The position numbers and the translations under genes are program-made. Positions 1-5,075 of a DNA stretch of 5,075 bases are shown here, piece after piece (position 1 is the stretch's first letter; each line of letters opens with the position of its first letter). The stretch covers positions 1-5,075 of the forward strand of contig VXXH01000810.1 of assembly GCA_009835515.1 (NCBI GenBank), read 5' to 3'. A model generated the notes under the pieces. It made no database searches and had not been told where the DNA came from. It saw only the letters and a list, made by a program, of their open reading frames with translations. The DNA is from Candidatus Poribacteria bacterium (GTDB taxonomy: Bacteria; Poribacteria; WGA-4E; WGA-3G).

Positions 1-941
1 CGGTTACCGATGTCTGCAACTTTCGATGCATCTACTGTATGCCCGAAGACATGACCTTCATGCCAGATGCGGCACTCATGACTTATGACGAGATTTTACA
101 TCTCGCGCGTATTTTCGTCGGGTTGGGTGTGAACAAAGTGCGGATTACGGGCGGCGAGCCGCTTGTCCGTCCCGGCGTACCAGCACTCATAAAGCGATTA
201 ACGCAGTTGGAAGGACTCAAGGACATTAGTTTGACAACGAACGGCATCGGACTCATTAGCCAAGCACAGGCACTCTACGATGCTGGACTCCGTCGGATTA
301 ATGTGAGTTTGGACACGCTTAACGAAGAGAAATTCGAGCAGATGACCCGCCGAAAAGTACTTTCTCGTGTGCTTAAGGGGTTGAAGACGGCGCACGAATG
401 CGGCTTTCATCCGATTAAAGTCAACGCTGTCGCAATGCGAGGTTTTACCGACGACGAGATTGTTGATTTGGCGACCTTCGCACGGAAAAATAACTACCAA
501 CTCCGATTCATCGAATTTATGCCGCTGGATGCCGATGATGTTTGGGGACGCAACATGTACATTCCGGGAAAAGAGATTATCGAAAAAATCAACGCGCTCT
601 ATCCACTCACGCCAGTCACTGTGAACGGCGAGGCGAAGAGTGACACTGCGAAACGTTATCGTTTTTCGGATAACGGGAACGAAGTGGGTGTTATCCCTTC
701 TGTGAGTGATCCGTTTTGCGAAAATTGCAATCGGGTTCGTATTACTGCTGATGGGAAGTTTCGTACCTGTCTCTTCTCACTAACGGAAACCGATCTACTG
801 ACACCACTACGCGAAGGTGTAGATGATGAAACGATCGCAGAATTAATTCTCAAGGCAGTCGAGCAGAAAGAGGCGGGGCACAAGATTAATGCAACAGATT
901 TTGTTAAACCGGAGCGAAATATGTCAAGGATTGGTGGATAA
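1..941 (+). CDS. moaA: GTP 3',8-cyclase MoaA, 5'-truncated by the window edge
   Basis: This radical SAM enzyme converts GTP to 3',8-cyclo-7,8-dihydro-GTP, the first step of molybdenum cofactor synthesis in the cytoplasm. The reading frame is open from the left edge: bases 3-38 encode VTDVCNFRCIYC, so the CxxxCxxC cluster motif lies at 15-38 and the true start is outside the window. The ATG at 39 follows the third cysteine and cannot be the start. A GGEP motif (150-161) fits the SAM-binding site. The second cluster ligands, CX2CX13C, are at 717-719, 726-728 and 768-770. The protein ends in IGG, the double-glycine tail typical of MoaA. About 312 residues are visible, so probably only 15-25 N-terminal residues are missing. 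I see no frameshift or missing ligand. It ends 115 bases before sufC, so co-transcription with suf is possible but unproven. Confidence 0.96.
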   Translation, partial: VTDVCNFRCIYCMPEDMTFMPDAALMTYDEILHLARIFVGLGVNKVRITGGEPLVRPGVPALIKRLTQLEGLKDISLTTNGIGLISQAQALYDAGLRRINVSLDTLNEEKFEQMTRRKVLSRVLKGLKTAHECGFHPIKVNAVAMRGFTDDEIVDLATFARKNNYQLRFIEFMPLDADDVWGRNMYIPGKEIIEKINALYPLTPVTVNGEAKSDTAKRYRFSDNGNEVGVIPSVSDPFCENCNRVRITADGKFRTCLFSLTETDLLTPLREGVDDETIAELILKAVEQKEAGHKINATDFVKPERNMSRIGG

Positions 942-1056
942 GTACTAAAATCAACTATGAATCGATTAACAGCAATAGTGAAACGAAATGCGCTCGCAAG
1001 TAGCAAAGTACTAAATGTTCTAAATTTAGCATAATTAAGGAGTCCGAAATTAAAAA
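942..1056 (+). promoter_or_regulatory. AT-rich moaA-sufC gap, possible suf promoter/operator region
   Basis: This 115-base gap has no gene and, unlike the three junctions downstream, no heptamer array. It contains a 10-base direct repeat, AAGTACTAAA, at 940-949 (overlapping the moaA stop) and 1006-1015. It also has a perfect 10-bp palindrome, CTAAATTTAG, at 1020-1029. A -10-like CATAAT (1030-1035) follows, but no convincing -35 box sits 16-18 bases upstream. The Shine-Dalgarno-like AAGGAG is at 1037-1042, 14 bases before the sufC ATG, which is a long spacing. Palindromes in front of suf genes are often regulator sites, but I do not recognise a specific IscR, SufR or Fur box here. Promoter function is inferred from position and composition only. 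Confidence 0.25.
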
Positions 1057-1197
1057 ATGGCCAATGAGTTGACAATTAAAGACTTGCACATCAGTGTGCA
1101 AGGCAACCCAATTATCAACGGATTAAATTTAAATGTCCAACAAGGTGAAATCCACGCGCTTATGGGCCCAAACGGGTCCGGTAAGAGTACCCTCGCT

Positions 1198-1200
1198 TAA
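1198..1200 (+). other. Premature TAA at codon 48 of sufC
   Basis: The stop falls three codons after the Walker A threonine (S44, T45, L46, A47, stop). Reading continues in the same frame with GLMGHP, a conserved SufC segment. TAA is one substitution from TAT or TAC (Tyr) and from TCA (Ser). moaA, sufB and sufD all terminate with TAA and have no internal TAA, so general reassignment of this codon is not supported. Confidence 0.95.
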
Positions 1201-1206
1201 GGTTTG

Positions 1207-1839
1207 ATGGGGCACCCACTTTACCAGGTTGATTCCGGTGAGGTGATTTTCGATGGTGTCGATGTCCTGGAATTGGAACCCAACGAACGCGCTAAACTCG
1301 GACTTTTCCTCGCTTTCCAGTATCCAACGGCGATCCCAGGGGTCAGTTTGGCGAATTTTCTAAGGCTCGCGGTTAGTGCTGTTCGTGGCAAAGGGGCGAA
1401 CGGTTCCGATAACGACGGACTGATTCCGATGCGCGAATTCCGGCGAGAACTTCGCGAGAAGATGCAACAACTCGGCGTTGACGATTCTTTCGCAAGACGA
1501 TATCTCAACGATGGATTCTCTGGCGGTGAGATGAAACGTGCTGAAATCCTACAACTCGCAATGCTTGAACCGAAAATCGCTATTCTCGATGAAACCGATT
1601 CCGGACTCGATATTGATGCTGTGCGAATCGTCGGTGAAAGCGTGAGTCAGTTGATCGGACCGGATTTGGGTGTCCTGATTATCACTCACTATCCACGGTT
1701 ATTGGACTATATCCGCCCGCAGTTCGTACATATCCTGCTTGATGGGAGAGTCGTTGAATCCGGCGGATGGGAATTGACACAGGTGTTAGAAGCAGAGGGC
1801 TACGATCCGATTCGTGAAAAACACGGTATTGATGAATAG
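1207..1839 (+). CDS. Open C-terminal portion of SufC (lacks Walker A)
   Basis: This is the part of sufC that is uninterrupted and that an automatic gene caller would report, starting at ATG 1207 or at the adjacent TTG 1204. It keeps the Q-loop, FSGGE signature, Walker B and switch histidine but lacks the Walker A P-loop, so on its own it should not bind or hydrolyse ATP normally. The bases TAAGG at 1198-1202 give a weak Shine-Dalgarno-like AAGG four bases before ATG 1207, so reinitiation after the premature stop is conceivable. I think it more likely that this is a fragment of one 260-residue gene than an independent gene. The entry is given so that the open frame is not lost. Confidence 0.4.
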   Translation: MGHPLYQVDSGEVIFDGVDVLELEPNERAKLGLFLAFQYPTAIPGVSLANFLRLAVSAVRGKGANGSDNDGLIPMREFRRELREKMQQLGVDDSFARRYLNDGFSGGEMKRAEILQLAMLEPKIAILDETDSGLDIDAVRIVGESVSQLIGPDLGVLIITHYPRLLDYIRPQFVHILLDGRVVESGGWELTQVLEAEGYDPIREKHGIDE

Positions 1840-1918
1840 TTGTCAGGACACGGTTATCAATTATCAGAAAGACATCCTGCTTACTGAAAACCGATAACTG
1901 AATACCGACGGCTACTGA
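1836..1918. repeat. Inverted heptamer-repeat element between sufC and sufB
   Basis: The left arm reads as five units in 7-base phase from 1836 to 1870 (ATAGTTG, TCAGGAC, ACGGTTA, TCAATTA, TCAGAAA). The first unit spans the sufC TAG stop. After a 10-base centre come four complementary-type units from 1881 to 1908 (TTACTGA, AAACCGA, TAACTGA, ATACCGA), then CTACTGA at 1912-1918, which overlaps the sufB Shine-Dalgarno site by one base. The arms have diverged: one alignment of the inner arms matches at 12 of 16 positions. This is the most decayed of the three related elements. Confidence 0.7.
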
Positions 1919-1931
1919 AGGAGGAAGTAAA

Positions 1932-3350
1932 ATGGAAAATTCTGAAAAGAACACGATTGAAGAACTTGGAGTTAGCAAAGAGTATCAATACGGGTTCCAC
2001 GACGATATTAAACCCACGTTCAAGTCACGCAAGGGATTGGACGAGGAAGTCATTAATCAGATGTGCGACATTAAAGGTGAACCCGACTGGATGCGCCAGT
2101 ACCGCCTTGAGGCTTATAAGATTTTCAAGCAGAAGCCAATGACAAAATGGGGCGGTGACCTCTCGCAACTCGATTTTGACGACATCTACTACTACGTTAA
2201 AGCCTCCGATCGGAGTGAACGCAGCTGGGACGATGTACCCGACGATATCAAAAAGACTTTTGATCGACTTGGTATTCCTGAAGCCGAGCGGAAATTCCTC
2301 GCCGGTGTCGGTGCACAGTACGACTCCGAAGTCGTTTATCATAACATCGTCGAAGAATTGGACAAAATCGGCGTTGTATTCCTTGATACCGATACTGCTA
2401 TCAAAGAGTACCCGGATCTGGTCAAGAAATACTTCGGAACGATCATCCCGTCTGCGGATAACCAGTTCGCTGCACTCAATAGTGCTGTCTGGAGTGGTGG
2501 CAGTTTCGTTTATGTCCCCCCAGGTGTGAAGGTTGAATATCCACTGCAAGCCTACTTCCGTATTAACAGCGAAAACATGGGACAGTTTGAACGAACACTC
2601 ATTATCGCTGATGAAGGTTCACAGGTTCATTACGTTGAAGGGTGTACCGCACCGACATTCAGCAGCGAATCTCTGCACAGCGCAGTCGTTGAGATTGTTT
2701 GCATGAAAGGTTCGCGAGTCCGTTATACCACTATCCAGAATTGGGCGAACAATGTATATAATCTCGTCACGAAGCGGGCATTTGCTTATGAGGACGCGCA
2801 AATGGAGTGGGTTGATGGTAACCTCGGCAGCAAGTTAACGATGAAGTATCCGAGTGTCTATATGATGGAACCGGGCGCACGTGGCGACATCCTCTCTATC
2901 GCTTTCGCCAGCAAGGGACAGCACCAAGACGCAGGCGCGAAAGTTTATCATTGCGCACCGCACACCACTTCGCAGATAACCTCTAAGAGTATCAGTAAAG
3001 ATGGCGGTCGATCGAGTTATCGCGGGTGGGTGGATGTTGCAAAGGGGGCAAAAGGGTGTAAGTCGCACGTCGTTTGTGACGCACTTATCCTTGACAAGGA
3101 TTCCCGTTCAGACACCTATCCGGTCATTGAGATCGGTGAAAACGACACCAACATTGAACACGAGGCACGCGTCAGCAAAATAGGCGAGGAACAACTCTTC
3201 TACTTGATGAGTCGTGGGCTTTCGGAAGAGGAAGCCTCTACGATGATTGTCAACGGATTTATTGAGCCTCTTGTTAAGGAACTGCCAATGGAATATGCTG
3301 TGGAAATGAACCGTCTCATTCAACTTCAAATGGAAGGTTCAGTGGGTTAA
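1932..3350 (+). CDS. sufB: Fe-S cluster assembly scaffold protein SufB
   Basis: SufB is the scaffold subunit of the SufBC2D complex. It receives sulfur from the desulfurase system and assembles Fe-S clusters in the cytoplasm. The ATG at 1932 is preceded by a strong AAGGAGG (1918-1924) with 7-base spacing. The protein has 472 residues, usual for the family. The N-terminal region contains [13 protein letters not shown] (50-62), the SufB/SufD N-terminal motif. The beta-helix core starts near residue 195 with [16 protein letters not shown]238 in EGCTAP matches E. coli SufB Cys254. C382 in VVCDALI matches Cys405, the proposed assembly-site cysteine at the SufD interface. H410 and E411 in EHEA match the nearby acidic/histidine site. 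LFYLMSRG and the C-terminal GSVG are typical. No frameshift is visible. It lies 92 bases after sufC and 156 bases before sufD, with repeat arrays in both gaps. Confidence 0.97.
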   Translation: MENSEKNTIEELGVSKEYQYGFHDDIKPTFKSRKGLDEEVINQMCDIKGEPDWMRQYRLEAYKIFKQKPMTKWGGDLSQLDFDDIYYYVKASDRSERSWDDVPDDIKKTFDRLGIPEAERKFLAGVGAQYDSEVVYHNIVEELDKIGVVFLDTDTAIKEYPDLVKKYFGTIIPSADNQFAALNSAVWSGGSFVYVPPGVKVEYPLQAYFRINSENMGQFERTLIIADEGSQVHYVEGCTAPTFSSESLHSAVVEIVCMKGSRVRYTTIQNWANNVYNLVTKRAFAYEDAQMEWVDGNLGSKLTMKYPSVYMMEPGARGDILSIAFASKGQHQDAGAKVYHCAPHTTSQITSKSISKDGGRSSYRGWVDVAKGAKGCKSHVVCDALILDKDSRSDTYPVIEIGENDTNIEHEARVSKIGEEQLFYLMSRGLSEEEASTMIVNGFIEPLVKELPMEYAVEMNRLIQLQMEGSVG

Positions 3351-3492
3351 GGGTTATCGGTTGTCAGTTATCAGTTTTCAGTTAAGAGACGCTTTGTAAC
3401 AATCCGTCCAAACGTGGAGTATGCTAAAAAATAGTGAATTGTTACGTCAAGACCTCTTAACTGAAAACTGATAACTGACAACCGACAACCAA
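3343..3492. repeat. Near-perfect inverted heptamer-repeat element between sufB and sufD
   Basis: The arms 3352-3388 and 3454-3490 are inverted copies matching at 36 of 37 positions (the only difference is A at 3356 against C at 3486). Each arm is a 7-base tandem array. The left units from 3343 to 3384 are TGGGTTA, AGGGTTA, TCGGTTG, TCAGTTA, TCAGTTT, TCAGTTA; the first spans the sufB stop. The right units from 3458 to 3492 are TAACTGA, AAACTGA, TAACTGA, CAACCGA, CAACCAA. The 65-base centre holds a second stem, GTAACAAT (3396-3403) with ATTGTTAC (3438-3445), and a small TCCA/TGGA hairpin (3407-3418). In the suf transcript this should form a very stable hairpin. No T-tract follows, so it is not a classical intrinsic terminator. 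I see no coding capacity. Confidence 0.9.
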
Positions 3493-3493
3493 T

Positions 3494-3499
3494 AAAGGA
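3494..3499 (+). promoter_or_regulatory. Shine-Dalgarno site that fixes the sufD TTG start
   Basis: AAAGGA lies 7 bases upstream of TTG 3507, just after the right repeat arm. The next in-frame ATG (3570, codon 22) is inside the conserved QWMRDKRLEAY motif and has no such site in front of it, so TTG is the supported start. Confidence 0.75.
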
Positions 3500-3506
3500 T
3501 AAAAAA

Positions 3507-4871
3507 TTGCAAAAAGGTGATTTTTCAAAAGAATTTCTTCAAAAAATAGCAGCAACTGAACCACAGTGGATGCGTGATAAACGGTTAGAGGCTTACGCAC
3601 ATTACGAGTCTTTACCGATGCCGCATACTACCAAAGATGATGTCTGGCGACGTACCGTTGATATGCGTACCCAAGATTATTGGCGACGCACTCGGCGGTA
3701 TCTCCGCGGTTTCGCTGTTGAAAAGTATCATCCGAGTGTCCCTAACGGCACAGTATCTTCCGAATATGTTGACGACAGTGAATCGGAAACCGCGGGTGTG
3801 CTTGTACAAGTTGATGGACAACGCCAACATATCTCCGATTCTGAAATACTCAAAGAAAAAGGCGTATACTTTGCGGATCTCCACACAGCACTGCAGGAGC
3901 AGCCGGAACTTCTCCGTTCTTACTTCATGAACAAGGCAGTGACCTTAGAGACGGCGTTAAAAAGTGGGAATATCGCGCAACATAATAAGTTTGATGCACT
4001 TCACGGCGCATTTTGGCAGGGTGGTTACCTCTTACACGTTCCTAAAGGCGTAAGGGTTGAAGCACCACTGCGCGTCTATATCAGGATGTCCGAAGCCGAG
4101 CAAGCTGACTTATCGCATACGCTAATCATCGCTGAAGAAGGTAGTCAGGTCGTCGTTTTGGAGGACAATTTATCTACCACGCCAGAGGCAAGCGGATTAC
4201 ATAGTGGCGCCGTCGAAATTTTCGCTGGGCAGAATGCGAACGTGACATACGTACAGGCACAACGTTGGAACCGGCACGTCTGGAATTTCGCCTCGCACCG
4301 CGCGATGGTTGACAGAGACGCGCATCTCTGCTGGGTGACCGCCACGTTTGGTGGTAGACTTAACAAGATAAACCAAGCCGTTGTTTTAGAGGGGGCAGGC
4401 GGCAACGCAAAAATGTTAGGACTCGCTTTTACGGATGCACGCCAACACTTAGATGTTAGCACCGCACAAGAGCATGTTTCACCGCATACCTTCAGTGATC
4501 TATTATATCGGACTGTCCTCAAAGACAGAGCACAGGCTGCATGGGGTGGAAACATCTACGTTTATCCGTCGGCGAACCATACCGATGCATACCAGAAAAA
4601 CGACAATCTCCTGCTCAGTGAACGTGCCCATGCCGATACTTTGCCCGGATTAGAGATTCAGGCGCATGAGGTGCGTTGTACACACGGCGCAACCGCCGGG
4701 AAGATTGATGCCGAGCAGGTTTTTTACCTAATGAGTCGTGGTTTGCCCTATACGGAAGCAGAAAAACTAATTGTTGAAGGATTTTTTGAACCGGTTATGG
4801 AACGTATCCCGTTAGAATCTGTGCGCGCAGAATTGAATACGTCTATTACGCGCAAATTAGTTACCAGTTAA
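3507..4871 (+). CDS. sufD: Fe-S cluster assembly protein SufD, TTG start
   Basis: SufD pairs with SufB in the SufBC2D complex and is linked to iron acquisition during cluster assembly. The protein has 454 residues, within the family range. The N-terminal motif PQWMRDKRLEAYAHYESLPMP region (residues 19-39) is shared with SufB and common in SufD, followed by the DxWRRT motif (45-50). The core begins near residue 176 with HVPKGVRVEAPLRVYIR. Near the C-terminus, C391 and H393 in RCTHGAT match E. coli SufD Cys358 and His360; His360 sits opposite SufB Cys405 at the subunit interface. VFYLMSRGL and VEGFFEP resemble the SufB C-terminus, reflecting paralogy. Oddities: the start is TTG, supported by AAAGGA 7 bases upstream; a second WRRT occurs at 59-62; and the last codons (LVTS and stop) lie within a heptamer array, so the extreme C-terminus may be repeat-derived. 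Confidence 0.96.
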   Translation: MQKGDFSKEFLQKIAATEPQWMRDKRLEAYAHYESLPMPHTTKDDVWRRTVDMRTQDYWRRTRRYLRGFAVEKYHPSVPNGTVSSEYVDDSESETAGVLVQVDGQRQHISDSEILKEKGVYFADLHTALQEQPELLRSYFMNKAVTLETALKSGNIAQHNKFDALHGAFWQGGYLLHVPKGVRVEAPLRVYIRMSEAEQADLSHTLIIAEEGSQVVVLEDNLSTTPEASGLHSGAVEIFAGQNANVTYVQAQRWNRHVWNFASHRAMVDRDAHLCWVTATFGGRLNKINQAVVLEGAGGNAKMLGLAFTDARQHLDVSTAQEHVSPHTFSDLLYRTVLKDRAQAAWGGNIYVYPSANHTDAYQKNDNLLLSERAHADTLPGLEIQAHEVRCTHGATAGKIDAEQVFYLMSRGLPYTEAEKLIVEGFFEPVMERIPLESVRAELNTSITRKLVTS

Positions 4872-4943
4872 CGGTTATTAGTTTTCAGTCCAACCATCCA
4901 CGAGAAATTAACTGATAACTGAAGACTGGCAACTGAAAACCCA
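4857..4943. repeat. Inverted heptamer-repeat element overlapping the 3' end of sufD
   Basis: The left arm has five units in strict 7-base phase from 4857 to 4891: TTAGTTA, CCAGTTA, ACGGTTA, TTAGTTT, TCAGTCC. The first two lie within the last codons and stop of sufD. After a 17-base centre the right arm runs from 4909 to 4943: TAACTGA, TAACTGA, AGACTGG, CAACTGA, AAACCCA. One arm alignment (4859-4883 against the reverse complement of 4910-4934) matches at 19 of 25 positions. An alternative pairing (4874-4889 with 4918-4933) gives 12 Watson-Crick and 3 G-U pairs in 16. It ends just before the glutaredoxin Shine-Dalgarno site and is the same family as the two elements upstream. Confidence 0.75.
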
Positions 4944-4961
4944 AAAAAGGAGAAACTCATC

Positions 4962-5075
4962 ATGAGTCAACCGAAAATTATCGCTTACATGAAGCCCGTC
5001 TGCGGATGGAGCAATGGTGTCCGTGCCATCTTCGCCAAATACGGTTTGGCGTATGAAGATAGAGACATCATTAAC
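4962..5075 (+). CDS. Glutaredoxin-family protein with CGWS active site, 3'-truncated by the window edge
   Basis: Glutaredoxins are small cytoplasmic thioredoxin-fold proteins. Monothiol types with CGFS-like sites bind and transfer [2Fe-2S] clusters, while dithiol types reduce disulfides with glutathione. The ATG at 4962 follows AAGGAGA (4947-4953) at a good spacing. The 38 visible residues show strand 1 (KIIAYMK), the active site CGWS (14-17), a helix (NGVRAIFAKYG) and the start of strand 2 (YEDRDI), the normal glutaredoxin opening. Only one active-site cysteine is present, as in CGFS proteins. However, lysine 11 is three residues before the cysteine (KPVC), as in class I glutaredoxins, without the longer loop of CGFS types. 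Its place right after sufD supports a role in Fe-S transfer, but that is inference. The conserved cis-proline and GG region lie outside the window. Confidence 0.85.
   Translation, partial: MSQPKIIAYMKPVCGWSNGVRAIFAKYGLAYEDRDIIN

Larger units (their letters stand above)
1057..1839 (+). pseudogene. sufC: Fe-S cluster assembly ATPase SufC, interrupted by an in-frame TAA
   Basis: SufC is the ABC-type ATPase of the cytoplasmic SufBCD complex. The ATG at 1057 is fixed by an in-frame TAA just upstream (1051-1053). Counting the stop as one position, the frame gives 260 residues, normal for SufC. Motifs in order: Walker [10 protein letters not shown] (37-45), Q-loop region AFQYP followed by PGVS, signature FSGGE (154-158), Walker B and D-loop LDETDSGLD (D178, E179), and switch histidine H211 in THYPRLLDYI. 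Codon 48 (1198-1200) is TAA, within STLA-stop-GLMGHP, where the family usually has a sense codon, often Tyr. No base is gained or lost, because the same frame continues for 212 codons to TAG. A single substitution, either sequencing/assembly error or a recent mutation, is the simplest explanation. If real, the gene gives no ATP-binding SufC. It sits directly upstream of sufB, as expected for a suf operon. Confidence 0.85.

Noticed and set aside
39..41. ATG at 39 as the start of moaA
   Set aside because: It would remove the CxxxCxxC motif encoded at 15-38, which is essential for a radical SAM enzyme; the gene simply continues off the left edge.
656..1075. 139-codon open frame on the - strand across the end of moaA and the following gap
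   Set aside because: It lies mostly antisense to moaA, encodes no recognisable domain, and moaA and the sufC start explain the region fully.
1198..1200. Recoding of the sufC stop as selenocysteine or pyrrolysine
   Set aside because: Those use TGA and TAG; the codon here is TAA, and no SECIS-like structure is evident next to it.
2025..2549. 174-codon open frame on the - strand inside sufB
   Set aside because: It is entirely antisense to a well-conserved sufB segment and its translation shows no family motif.
3352..3490. Inverted repeat between sufB and sufD as an intrinsic terminator
   Set aside because: No T-run follows the stem, the centre is 65 bases long, and sufD needs transcription from upstream.
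4145..4555. 136-codon Cys/Ala-rich open frame on the - strand inside sufD
   Set aside because: The composition is what the complement of the sufD codons gives; there is no motif or plausible ribosome site.
1836..4943. Heptamer arrays as a CRISPR array
   Set aside because: Units are 7 bases in direct tandem with no spacers, the arms are mirrored, and no cas gene is present.

Overview
The window holds five genes, all on the + strand. They are the 3' part of moaA (molybdenum cofactor biosynthesis), a Suf iron-sulfur cluster assembly cluster in the order sufC-sufB-sufD, and the 5' end of a glutaredoxin-family gene. The source is a bacterium of moderate GC content. Nothing here fixes its phylum. 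The heptamer repeats between genes resemble those of some cyanobacteria and of repeat-rich uncultured lineages; Candidatus Poribacteria is a weak guess from memory.

Layout: moaA enters truncated at the left edge and stops at 941. A 115-base AT-rich gap (942-1056) is the only place upstream of sufC where a suf promoter could lie in this window. sufC spans 1057-1839 and is recognisable end to end, but an in-frame TAA at 1198-1200 cuts it three codons after the Walker A motif. sufB (1932-3350) and sufD (3507-4871) are intact, and sufD starts with TTG. A glutaredoxin-like gene with a CGWS active site starts at 4962 and runs off the right edge.

Function: SufB, SufC and SufD normally form the SufBC2D scaffold and ATPase that builds Fe-S clusters. 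A monothiol-type glutaredoxin could carry clusters onward, and MoaA, with two 4Fe-4S clusters, is a typical client. No cysteine desulfurase (SufS), sulfur-transfer protein (SufE/SufU) or regulator is visible within the window.

Two things stand out. The first is the nonsense codon in an otherwise conserved sufC. The second is that all three suf-region junctions (sufC/sufB, sufB/sufD, sufD/grx) are filled by paired, inverted arrays of a 7-base repeat (consensus TCAGTTA on one arm, TAACTGA on the other). These arrays run from the upstream stop codon almost to the next Shine-Dalgarno site. The sufB/sufD copy is a near-perfect 37-bp inverted repeat. I found no new multi-gene system; the genes belong to known families.
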